This document shows, piece after piece, positions 54,165 through 60,579 of a DNA stretch of 64,000 bases. The first letter of the stretch is position 1. Every line of letters starts with the position of its first letter. Under the pieces are notes generated by a model that did no database searches, had not been told where the DNA came from, and saw only the letters and a list, made by a program, of their open reading frames with translations. A program made the position numbers and the translations under genes. This stretch comes from JASLDZ01 sp964244065 (GTDB taxonomy: Bacteria; Pseudomonadota; Alphaproteobacteria; Caulobacterales; Caulobacteraceae): assembly GCA_964244065.1 (NCBI GenBank), contig CAXTHH010000007.1, forward strand, positions 1 to 64,000, given 5' to 3'.

Positions 54165-54305
54165 TTCTCCCTCCCCCTCGTGGGGAGGGGGGACCGCGCG
54201 AAGCGTGGTGGGCGGGGGGCCTCACGCTCGACGGCGGACGTTGCGGATGCGGCCCCCACCCACCAGCCTTCGGCTGGTCCCCCCTCCCCACGAGGGGGAG
54301 GGAGA
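54165..54305. repeat. Palindromic repeat A, copy 3 (~141 bp, inverted)
   Basis: The same element as at 858-1000 and 33323-33465, but flipped: here the arm with GCGCGAAGCGTGGTGGGCGG is on the left and the arm with CCAGCCttcGGCTGG is on the right. Outer arms CTCCCTCCCCCTCGTGGGGA and CCCCACGAGGGGGAGGGAG are preserved. It lies between the GTA capsid and gp6 genes. Confidence 0.88.
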
Positions 54306-54326
54306 GGCCGTCGTGCGTCGCTCGCG

Positions 54327-55535
54327 TCAGCTCACGGCGAACTTCAGCAGCTTGATCGCGTCGAAGTTCTGCACGCCGCCGCCCACGCGCTTGAGCGTGT
54401 AGAACAGCACGTGCGGCTTCGCGCTGAAGGGATCGCGCAGCACGCGCACGCCCGTGCGGTCCACGATCAGGTAGCCCTTGGCGAAGTCGCCGAAAGCCAC
54501 CGCGAAGCTGTTGGCGCCCACGTCGGGCATGGCCTCGATCTCGGTGACCGGGTAGCCGAACAAGAGCGGCGTCCGCCCCACCTGCGTGGGCGGCGTCAGG
54601 ATGTAGTTGCCGTCGGCGTCCTTGAACTTGCGCACCGCCGACAGCGTGCGCCGGTTCATCACGAACCGCCCGTTGGGCCGGAAGGCGGCGCGCGGCGCGT
54701 AGATCAGGTCCAGCAGCTTGTCGGCGGGGTTCGACGCCGGGAAGGCCCCCGCCACGCCCGTGGCCAGGTAGCCGATCTGGCCCCAGGTCTGCGAGGCGTC
54801 CGCCGCGGTGGCGTAGCCGAGGAAGCCCTTGGGCTTGTTCACCCCGTCGCCGCTGACGAAGGCCGTGGTCTCCTGCGACGCGAAGGCGTCCTCCACCTCG
54901 GAGGCGAGCCAGGCGTCCATGTCCACCGCCGCGTCGTCCAGCAGCGACTGGGTGGCCGCCGGGCAGGCGTAGAGGTCGGCGGCGGGAAAGCTCAGGAGGT
55001 CGAGCGTCGGGGCGGCGGTCTCGGTGCGCGCCGCCGTCTCCGCCGCCCAATTGGCGACCAGGCCGGCGGTGGAGACGGGCTTCTGGTAGGTGGCCGCGCC
55101 GATCTGGCGGACGGTGGCGATCTCCCGCATGGGGCTGGAGGCCGCCAGGCGCCGGTCGATGATCCGCTCCAGCTCGGGCGTCACAACGTAGCCGCCGGCG
55201 GTGTTCACGCCTTCGGAGAGGCCCTTCAGCTCCAGCGCGGCCGGGGCGGCGCCCGTGCGCAGGTAGCCGTCGAACGCCGCCTTGCGTTCGTCTGCGGCGG
55301 GGGGCGCGGACGCGCCGAGCGAGGGGCGGCGCGCGTCGGCCCCGATCCGCTCCAGCCGGCGCTCGGCGGCGGTCAGCGCCGCGTCGATGCGGTCCACCTT
55401 GTCGGTGAGCAGCGGGTCGGCGGCCTTGCGCTCCACGGCGGCGAGCCGCTCGTCGTTGGCCGACTTGTAGGCCTGGAACAGGCGCATCACGTCGTCGCCG
55501 GCCGCGGTGGCGGCCGTCGGGTTCAGTTCGGTCAT
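54327..55535 (-). CDS. GTA gp5: HK97-type major capsid protein
   Basis: A 402-residue capsid protein of the HK97 fold. The N-terminal ~105 residues are a coiled-coil scaffold (ADPLLTDKVDRIDAALTAAE) removed by the protease, and the mature protein starts near KGLSEGVNTAGGYVVTPELE. The core includes LYACPAATQSLLDDAAVDMD, FVSGDGVNKPKGFLGY and the ending GGGVQNFDAIKLLKFAVS. Confidence 0.96.
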   Translation of the reverse strand: MTELNPTAATAAGDDVMRLFQAYKSANDERLAAVERKAADPLLTDKVDRIDAALTAAERRLERIGADARRPSLGASAPPAADERKAAFDGYLRTGAAPAALELKGLSEGVNTAGGYVVTPELERIIDRRLAASSPMREIATVRQIGAATYQKPVSTAGLVANWAAETAARTETAAPTLDLLSFPAADLYACPAATQSLLDDAAVDMDAWLASEVEDAFASQETTAFVSGDGVNKPKGFLGYATAADASQTWGQIGYLATGVAGAFPASNPADKLLDLIYAPRAAFRPNGRFVMNRRTLSAVRKFKDADGNYILTPPTQVGRTPLLFGYPVTEIEAMPDVGANSFAVAFGDFAKGYLIVDRTGVRVLRDPFSAKPHVLFYTLKRVGGGVQNFDAIKLLKFAVS

Positions 55536-55559
55536 CTCGGTCCTTTCGGGTGGGGAAGT

Positions 55560-55982
55560 TCAGCCGCCCTCGGCCGCGAAGCGGGCCTCGGGGAGCATGG
55601 GGTGGGGCGTCAGGCTGACCTCGACGAGGTCCACCTCCGCCAGCACGCGCAGCCGCCCGCCGTCGGCCCGGCGGGCGCGGCGGGTGCGGAAGCCGATGGA
55701 CAGGCCGTCGAGCCGCCCGGCCCGGTGCAGCGCCTGGGCGAGTCGGCCCGCGGCCGTGTCGCCGCGGATCCGGCCGCGGACGTAGAGGCCGCGCCCGTCC
55801 TCCCGCGCCTCGTCCCACACGCCGATCACGGCTGCGGGATCGTGGGCGTGGAGCATGGGCACGCCCCGCGGGTGCGACACGTGCAGGCTCTCCGCGAAGG
55901 CGCCCGCGGCCACGGCGTCGCCCGCCAGGTCGCGCGCCCAGAACAGCGAGGCGTAACCGGCGATGGAGAGGTCGCCGCTCAT
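55560..55982 (-). CDS. GTA gp4: HK97-family prohead protease
   Basis: A 140-residue serine protease that cleaves the capsid scaffold: IAGYASLFWARDLAGDAVAA, LHAHDPAAVIGVWDE with the catalytic His, RLDGLSIGFRTRRARR with the catalytic Ser, and VDLVEVSLTPHPMLPEARF. Length is normal for GTA proteases. Confidence 0.95.
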   Translation of the reverse strand: MSGDLSIAGYASLFWARDLAGDAVAAGAFAESLHVSHPRGVPMLHAHDPAAVIGVWDEAREDGRGLYVRGRIRGDTAAGRLAQALHRAGRLDGLSIGFRTRRARRADGGRLRVLAEVDLVEVSLTPHPMLPEARFAAEGG

Positions 55983-55985
55983 CTC

Positions 55986-56041
55986 GTCCTCCCCCGCTCG
56001 CGGGGGAGGTGTCGCGCGCCGCAGGCGCGTGACGGAGGGGG
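55986..56041. repeat. Half-size palindromic element between GTA gp3.5 and gp4
   Basis: CTCCCCCGCTCGCGGGGGAG (55989-56008) is a near-perfect hairpin, followed by CGCGCGCCgcaGGCGCG and GACGGAGGGGG. It looks like one arm of a larger C/G-rich intergenic palindrome like repeats A and B, and fills a 91-bp gap between otherwise closely packed genes. Confidence 0.6.
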
Positions 56042-56073
56042 CCAGGCCGCGCGGGACAGGGGTGTTCCGCCCC

Positions 56074-56337
56074 TCACCGCCGCGCGTCCCGGTCGAGCTT
56101 GGCCTCGATGCGCACCAGGCTGGCGCGGCTGGCCTCGGCCTGCGCCTCCAGCCGGGCCAGGCGCTCGTTCACGCCCGACTGGCGGTCGAGCCGGCGCTCG
56201 ATGGCGGCGATCCGCTCGGCGGCGCTGCCCGACCAGACGAGCGCGGCGCCCGTCTGCACGATCAGCGCGAACAGCACGGCGGGCGTGACCTGCCGGTCCA
56301 GCCGCCAGGCCAGGGAGGGCGCAGGCGCCTCGCTCAC
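56074..56337 (-). CDS. GTA gp3.5-like small membrane protein with coiled coil
   Basis: An 87-residue protein with one transmembrane helix (TPAVLFALIVQTGAALVWSG) followed by a coiled coil (RLDRQSGVNERLARLEAQAE; ASLVRIEAKLDRDARR). A small protein of this design occurs between portal and protease in several GTA clusters; its role is unknown and a holin-like function is only a guess. Start GTG overlaps the portal stop by four bases. Confidence 0.75.
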   Translation of the reverse strand: MSEAPAPSLAWRLDRQVTPAVLFALIVQTGAALVWSGSAAERIAAIERRLDRQSGVNERLARLEAQAEASRASLVRIEAKLDRDARR

Positions 56338-57530
56338 GCCGCATCCTCCTCGACCCCCGGCGGCAGGCCCGCCATGCGCCGCCGCTCGGCGGCGGTGAGG
56401 AAGCTCGCCGCGTCCAGCCGCGCCCACAGCTCGGCGCGCTCGCCGGCCAGGGCGGGGGCGGCGTCCAGGTCCACGGTGACCGTCGCGCCGCCGAACCGCG
56501 GGCCGAGCCAGCCCGACAGCGCCCGCGCCGCCCGCTGCGCCAGCGGCGTCACGGCCAGCCGCCAGAAGGCGGCGTTCGCCTCCCGGTAGTTCGAGTAGGT
56601 GTTGTCGCCCGGCACGCCCAACAGCTGCGGCGGCACGCCAAAGGCCAGGGCGATCTCGCGCGCGGCGGCGTGCTTGCCCTCGGCGAAATCCATCTCCGCG
56701 GGCGTCAGCGCCATGGGCTTCCAGTCGAGCCCGCCCTCCAGCAGCAGCGGCCGGCCGGCGGCGGTCGCCCCCGCGTGGTTCTCCGCCAGCTCGGCCTTGA
56801 GCCGCTCGAACTGCGTCTCCGTCATGCGCTCGCCGCCGCCGTAGACCAGGGCGCCGGAGGGCCGGGCGGCGTTGTCCAGCAGCGCCTTGTTCCAGGCGGA
56901 GGCGCTGTTGTGCACGTCCACCGCCTTGGCCGCGGCCTCCAGCGGCGAGAGGCCGTAGTGGTCGTCCAGCGGGTTGAAGAGCTTCAGGTGCAGCACGGGC
57001 GTCCAGCCGTCGACGCCGCGCGCCAGCAGCGCCTCGCGGCCCTCCGCGGCGTAGATCCAGCCCTGGGGCCAGCCGTCCGGCCCCGGCACCACGCGCACCC
57101 GGTCGGGGCGCAGGGCGTGGAGCTCGGTGGGCGGTCCCTCCGCCTCGCCCGCCGCCTCCAGGTAGGCGTTGCCCGCTGTCTGCAGGGCGCCGAAGAAGCG
57201 CTCCATCAGGTCGGGGCCGCTCTCCTCCGGGTTGGGCCGGTCCAGCAGGCGCTGCAGCGGATGGTCCGGCGCGCGGGCGCCCTCGTGCAGGACCCCGAAC
57301 GGCAGGCTGGCCGCGGCTTCCGCGATCAGCCGCACGCAGCGGTGCGCCACGGGGTTGGCCGCATAGCCCTCGCGCGCCAGGTGGGCGTAGTCGCGCGGCG
57401 TCCACTGCGGCCGCCCCGCGGTGGTGAGCGCCACCAGCCGCCGGGCGACGGAGGCCTTGGCCTCCGGCGCACGCCCAAGGGCGCGGCCAGGCGCTCGCGG
57501 CCCGGCGAGCCAGGCGCGTATGGGGTTCAT
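56334..57530 (-). CDS. GTA gp3: HK97-family portal protein
   Basis: A 398-residue portal forming the ring through which DNA enters. Features include YAHLAREGYAANPVAHRCVR, AEAAASLPFGVL, DRPNPEESGPDLMERFFGAL, GNAYLEAAGEAEGPP and the conserved GVPPQLLGVPGDNTYSNYRE. The ATG at 57530 has GAGG eight bases upstream; an in-frame extension to 57584 is not conserved-looking. It follows the inserted HicA gene by 50 bp. Confidence 0.95.
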   Translation of the reverse strand: MNPIRAWLAGPRAPGRALGRAPEAKASVARRLVALTTAGRPQWTPRDYAHLAREGYAANPVAHRCVRLIAEAAASLPFGVLHEGARAPDHPLQRLLDRPNPEESGPDLMERFFGALQTAGNAYLEAAGEAEGPPTELHALRPDRVRVVPGPDGWPQGWIYAAEGREALLARGVDGWTPVLHLKLFNPLDDHYGLSPLEAAAKAVDVHNSASAWNKALLDNAARPSGALVYGGGERMTETQFERLKAELAENHAGATAAGRPLLLEGGLDWKPMALTPAEMDFAEGKHAAAREIALAFGVPPQLLGVPGDNTYSNYREANAAFWRLAVTPLAQRAARALSGWLGPRFGGATVTVDLDAAPALAGERAELWARLDAASFLTAAERRRMAGLPPGVEEDAA

Positions 57531-57580
57531 GATCTTGTCCTCGGATGGGCAGGCGGGCCTGGACGGCCGCGCCTGCGGCT

Positions 57581-57814
57581 TCAATCGGGCCGGAACGCCC
57601 GCTTCGGCAGCCGTGACTGCCGGATGATCGACTGCAGCGTGTTCGGAACGGGGTGGTCCGAAAGCTTATGGTAGGCCAGGGTCACCAGGGCGATCTCGCC
57701 CGACACCTCGCCTCTGAGCTGGCGATGGCTGCCCGACCCGTGCCGGATCTCGACGAAGTCGTGGGCCAGCAGGATCTCGAGAATGCGCCTGTAGCTTAGG
57801 CTCAGGCGGGGCAC
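57581..57814 (-). CDS. HicA-family toxin inserted in the GTA operon
   Basis: A 77-residue HicA. The typical layout is seen: LSYRRILEILLAHDFVEIRH, GSGSHRQLRG with the catalytic His30, and VTLAYHKLSDHPVPNTLQSI followed by RQSRLPKRAFR. HicA is an mRNA-cleaving toxin. Start GTG at 57814 overlaps the 3' end of the HicB-like gene by 13 bp. Its position between terminase and portal is not part of the standard GTA gene order. Confidence 0.85.
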   Translation of the reverse strand: MPRLSLSYRRILEILLAHDFVEIRHGSGSHRQLRGEVSGEIALVTLAYHKLSDHPVPNTLQSIIRQSRLPKRAFRPD

Positions 57815-58113
57815 GCCACCTCGAAGTTCGCCCGAAGGTCGCGATCGGCGCGGCTGCGGCGCACGACGTGCAGCAGCGAGCTGAGCACCACTCTGACGCG
57901 CACGCGCCAGGGCGCGCGCCGGCGGAGCAGTCGCTCCGCCTGGCGCGGCGGCTCGGCCAATGCGGAATCCACGTAGGTAAAGATGGCCTGCTCCAGTCGC
58001 GAGGCCGCATCCTGCCGCGATATCCCCTCGACCACGATGTCGAGGTCGAGGCACATCGCCTCCCAGCGGGAGCCGCGACCGCGCACGAAGCAGCGCAACA
58101 CGCGCTCGTTCAT
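57802..58113 (-). CDS. HicB-like antitoxin inserted in the GTA operon
   Basis: A 103-residue protein whose N-terminal half matches HicB (RCFVRGRGSRWEAMCLDLDI; VVEGISRQDAASRLEQAIF). The C-terminal ~45 residues are strongly basic (AERLLRRRAPWRVRVRVVLS; VVRRSRADRDLRANFEV) and do not look like the usual ribbon-helix-helix or helix-turn-helix of HicB; they may bind DNA or RNA non-specifically. Start ATG at 58113. Antitoxin function is inferred from the HicA gene it overlaps. Confidence 0.75.
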   Translation of the reverse strand: MNERVLRCFVRGRGSRWEAMCLDLDIVVEGISRQDAASRLEQAIFTYVDSALAEPPRQAERLLRRRAPWRVRVRVVLSSLLHVVRRSRADRDLRANFEVACPA

Positions 58114-58201
58114 CCCACGCCTCCGCAACGCCGCCATCCGAATCGGCACATGAGTCCTCCGTTTTTCCACTGTCAACCGCCCGCGGCCGCCGGAAATCCG
58201 T

Positions 58202-59446
58202 TCACAGCACCCGCAGGCGGGGCGCGCTCTGCGGCCCGAGCAGGAGGTCGGTCACGGCCCAGACGAGGGCGTCGGCGCGGTCGGGGCTTGGCCCGCCGTC
58301 CGCGGCGCCCAGCGCCATCAGCTCCTCCTCCAGCTGCGGGAAGCTTCCGCAGTGGACCACCCGGCCCTGCTCGTAGAGCGCGGCCACCGGGGCGGCGCGC
58401 GCCCGCTTGGAGCGGGAGGCGTGGACGGCGCGGACGGGGGCGGGGCAGCCCGCCTGGGCCAGCACCGTGCGGACCATGTCGCCGCCCTGGTTCACCTCCG
58501 CCACGATCCCGTCGGCCCCGTGCTCGCGCGCGGCTTCGCCCACCACCCCGGCCCAGCCGAGCGGCGACAGCCCGCGCACCGTGCGGTCGGCCAGCACGAA
58601 CACGCGCCCGTCCTCCCGCCCGGCCACCACGATCCCGCAGGCGTCGCCCGTCGAGCCCGCCGGCGGGTCCACCGCCACGACCACTCGCTCGAAGGCGGCG
58701 GGCGGTGCGCCGCGGCAGCGCTGCAGGTCCTCGGCGCGCCACAGGGCGCCCTCGGCCGCCTCGGTCACCAGACCGTCCAGCTCCTGCGCCGCCAGCCGCG
58801 TGCCGCCGTAGAGCGCCTCCAGGCCCGCCAGGAAGTCGGGGGCCAGGTGCTCGGCGTTGGCCGACGTGGCCGCCCGGCTCTGCGCCAGGCCCGGCTCGGC
58901 CAGCAGCCGCCGGAGCGCCGCGATGGGCTTGGGCGTGGTGGTCACCGCCAGGCGCGGCCGCTCGCCCAGGCGCAGGCCCATGCGCAGCAGGGCCAGGGTC
59001 TCGCCGGGCTTGCGCCAGGCGCAGAACTCGTCGGCCCAGGCGGCGTGGAACTGCGGGCCGCGCAGGCTCTCCGGGTCCTCCGCCGAGAAGGCGTAGGCCT
59101 GGGCGCCGTTGCCCCACAGGAAGCGCCGCCGCGAGGCCTCGTAGCGCGGCCGCGAGCCGGGCGGCGCGCAGGCCCGCAGGCCCGAGGGCCCCTCGATCAT
59201 CACCTCCCGCACGTCGTGCAGGGAGGGGCCCACCAGCGCCAGCCGGGCGCCCGGCTGCGCCTGGGCGGCCAGCCACTCGGCCCCGGCCCGCGTCTTGCCC
59301 GCTCCCCGCCCGCCCAGGAACAGCCAGGTGCGCCACGCGTCGTCCTCAGGCGGGCGCTGGTCGGGGCGACCCTGGAAGCGCCAGTCCTTCAGCGCGCAGT
59401 CCGCCTTCTGCCGCGGCAGGGTGTCGATGAGCAGGTCCCGCTCCAT
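58202..59446 (-). CDS. GTA gp2: large terminase (TerL)
   Basis: A 414-residue DNA-packaging motor. The ATPase domain has Walker A GGRGAGKT (residues 45-52) and Walker B-like AAWADEFCAWRKPGET. The nuclease domain has RVVVAVDPPAGSTGDACGIV, IVAEVNQGGDMVRTVLAQA and SPDRADALVWAVTDLLL. The ATG at 59446 gives the usual GTA TerL N-terminus ERDLLIDTLPRQKADCALKD-type. The preceding gp1-like gene overlaps it by about 100 bp. Confidence 0.95.
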   Translation of the reverse strand: MERDLLIDTLPRQKADCALKDWRFQGRPDQRPPEDDAWRTWLFLGGRGAGKTRAGAEWLAAQAQPGARLALVGPSLHDVREVMIEGPSGLRACAPPGSRPRYEASRRRFLWGNGAQAYAFSAEDPESLRGPQFHAAWADEFCAWRKPGETLALLRMGLRLGERPRLAVTTTPKPIAALRRLLAEPGLAQSRAATSANAEHLAPDFLAGLEALYGGTRLAAQELDGLVTEAAEGALWRAEDLQRCRGAPPAAFERVVVAVDPPAGSTGDACGIVVAGREDGRVFVLADRTVRGLSPLGWAGVVGEAAREHGADGIVAEVNQGGDMVRTVLAQAGCPAPVRAVHASRSKRARAAPVAALYEQGRVVHCGSFPQLEEELMALGAADGGPSPDRADALVWAVTDLLLGPQSAPRLRVL

Positions 59447-59786
59447 TGCGGGCGTCCCAAGCAGCGCATTTGCGTTTGAGCTCGTCCCGCAGGCGCTGGA
59501 GTCCCTCGGGGTCGCGCTCTTCCTCGTCCTCGTCATCCGCCTCCCCGTCCTCGTCGCCGGAGGCCTCGGCGGCGTCGCGCAACCGGACGGCGTCCGCGAC
59601 CAGCGCGATCACGCCGCGCCCGGAAAGCGCCACCGCGCGGCAGGCCTTGGCGGACTTCTCCACCCCCGCCGCATCCGTGGGAGGATCGAGCTTCGCCAGC
59701 GCCGCGGCGTCCCGCTCCGTCACGGCGGCGAGTTGCCCGCCCACCGCCATCATCTGCTCGGCGATCGCGCCCGCTTCTCTGGCCAT
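59346..59786 (-). CDS. GTA gp1-like small protein (candidate small terminase)
   Basis: A 146-residue ORF at the head of the GTA cluster. Residues 1-75 are helical (GAIAEQMMAVGGQLAAVTER; AVALSGRGVIALVADAVRLR), residues 76-90 are extremely acidic (SGDEDGEADDEDEEERD), and ELKRKCAAWDARN follows. In Rhodobacter gp1 is the small terminase TerS; size and position fit, but similarity is not strong enough to be certain. The last ~30 residues overlap terL in another frame, and might be an artefact of an out-of-frame extension. Confidence 0.6.
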   Translation of the reverse strand: MAREAGAIAEQMMAVGGQLAAVTERDAAALAKLDPPTDAAGVEKSAKACRAVALSGRGVIALVADAVRLRDAAEASGDEDGEADDEDEEERDPEGLQRLRDELKRKCAAWDARNGAGPAHRHPAAAEGGLRAEGLALPGSPRPAPA

Positions 59787-59967
59787 GTCAGAAAGGTACG
59801 GCGCCAGCGTCCGCCGGGGACAAACTCGCCGCGCTCCATCGAGAGTCGCTGGCCGGCTTCAGGTTGGCGCGACGGGAAGCGGGAGTTCGCGAGGCGTTGT
59901 CCCCGCATCCCGTTCCTCCGCGCCTCCGCGGGTGGGCGGAAACCACGGTGGCGGCGCATGCGGGAGG
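59787..59967 (-). promoter_or_regulatory. Probable GTA promoter region
   Basis: The 181-bp gap upstream of the first GTA gene is the only place for its main promoter. It contains GGGGACAA at 59816-59823 and its inverted copy TTGTCCCC at 59897-59904, 73 bases apart. I see no clear sigma-70 boxes, consistent with reliance on a dedicated activator as known for Caulobacter GTA; the inverted pair as an activator site is a guess. Confidence 0.45.
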
Positions 59968-60429
59968 CTAGGGCTCCCGCGCCAGCTCCGGGGCCTCGAA
60001 ATCCAGCGCGTCCTCAACGTCCGCGAGCGCGGTCTCGCTCACCACCTGGCCGGCCACGCACACCCCCGCCGCCCGCGCGCTGTCCGGGTCGCCGGTGACC
60101 AGGGGGTGCCAGTCGGGCAGCCCGCGGCCCTCGTGCAGGCGGCGGTAGGCGCAGGAGGCCGGCATCCAGGTCAGCGCCTCGATGGCGCCGGGCGTCAGCT
60201 TGATGCACTCGGGCACGTGGCGCTTGCGCCGGGCGTAGTCGCGGCAGCGGCCGGTGTCGCAGTCCAGCAGGCGGCAGGCGACGCGGGTGGGGATCACCTC
60301 CCCCGTCTCCTCGTCCTCGAACCGCACCAGGCAGCAGCGTCCGCAGCCGTCGCACAGGCTCTCCCACTCCTCGCGCGTCATGCGGTGGAGCGGCTTGGCC
60401 TCCCAGAAAGGTTTCCGGTCTAGGATCAC
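59968..60429 (-). CDS. UPF0260/YkgJ-family cysteine-cluster protein
   Basis: A 153-residue protein of the YcgN/UPF0260 family: PFWEAKPLHRMTREEWESLC, then DGCGRCC, LLDCDTGRCRDYARRKRHV, PECIKLTPGAIEAL and WMPASCAYRRLHEGRGLPDW. The repeated Cys (about eight) probably bind zinc or an Fe-S cluster; biochemical function is unknown. I chose the GTG at 60429 because homologs begin shortly before PFWE; a longer ORF reaches 60525 and overlaps the divergent PBP gene. Confidence 0.9.
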   Translation of the reverse strand: MILDRKPFWEAKPLHRMTREEWESLCDGCGRCCLVRFEDEETGEVIPTRVACRLLDCDTGRCRDYARRKRHVPECIKLTPGAIEALTWMPASCAYRRLHEGRGLPDWHPLVTGDPDSARAAGVCVAGQVVSETALADVEDALDFEAPELAREP

Positions 60430-60579
60430 GCCCCGTGAAGTGACCGCGGCGCCCCCGCGGCGCAAGCGGAACCGCCAGAGCTGGACCCCTCGCCGCCCCC
60501 GATCCGCGCCGACCTGGCCCACCACGCCGACGCGCGGCGGCGGCGGGCGAGCGCGATCACCTGGACCGCGGCGGGCGCC

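Larger units (their letters stand above)
45833..59786 (-). mobile_element. Gene transfer agent (GTA) structural gene cluster
   Basis: Seventeen capsid and tail genes in the order of alphaproteobacterial RcGTA-type clusters (gp1 to gp15, read right to left), nearly all overlapping by 1-4 bases or separated by fewer than 30. Packaging, head, adaptor, tail and hub genes are present. No integrase, repressor, replication or lysis gene is in the cluster, which distinguishes a GTA from a prophage. Interruptions are a HicBA pair (57581-58113) and palindromic elements at 54165-54305 and 55986-56041. GTAs package random host DNA; functional status cannot be judged from sequence alone, but all ORFs are intact. 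Confidence 0.92.

Noticed and set aside
45833..59786. Ordinary prophage
   Set aside because: No integrase, repressor, replication or lysis genes and the gene order is that of alphaproteobacterial GTAs, so GTA is the better call.
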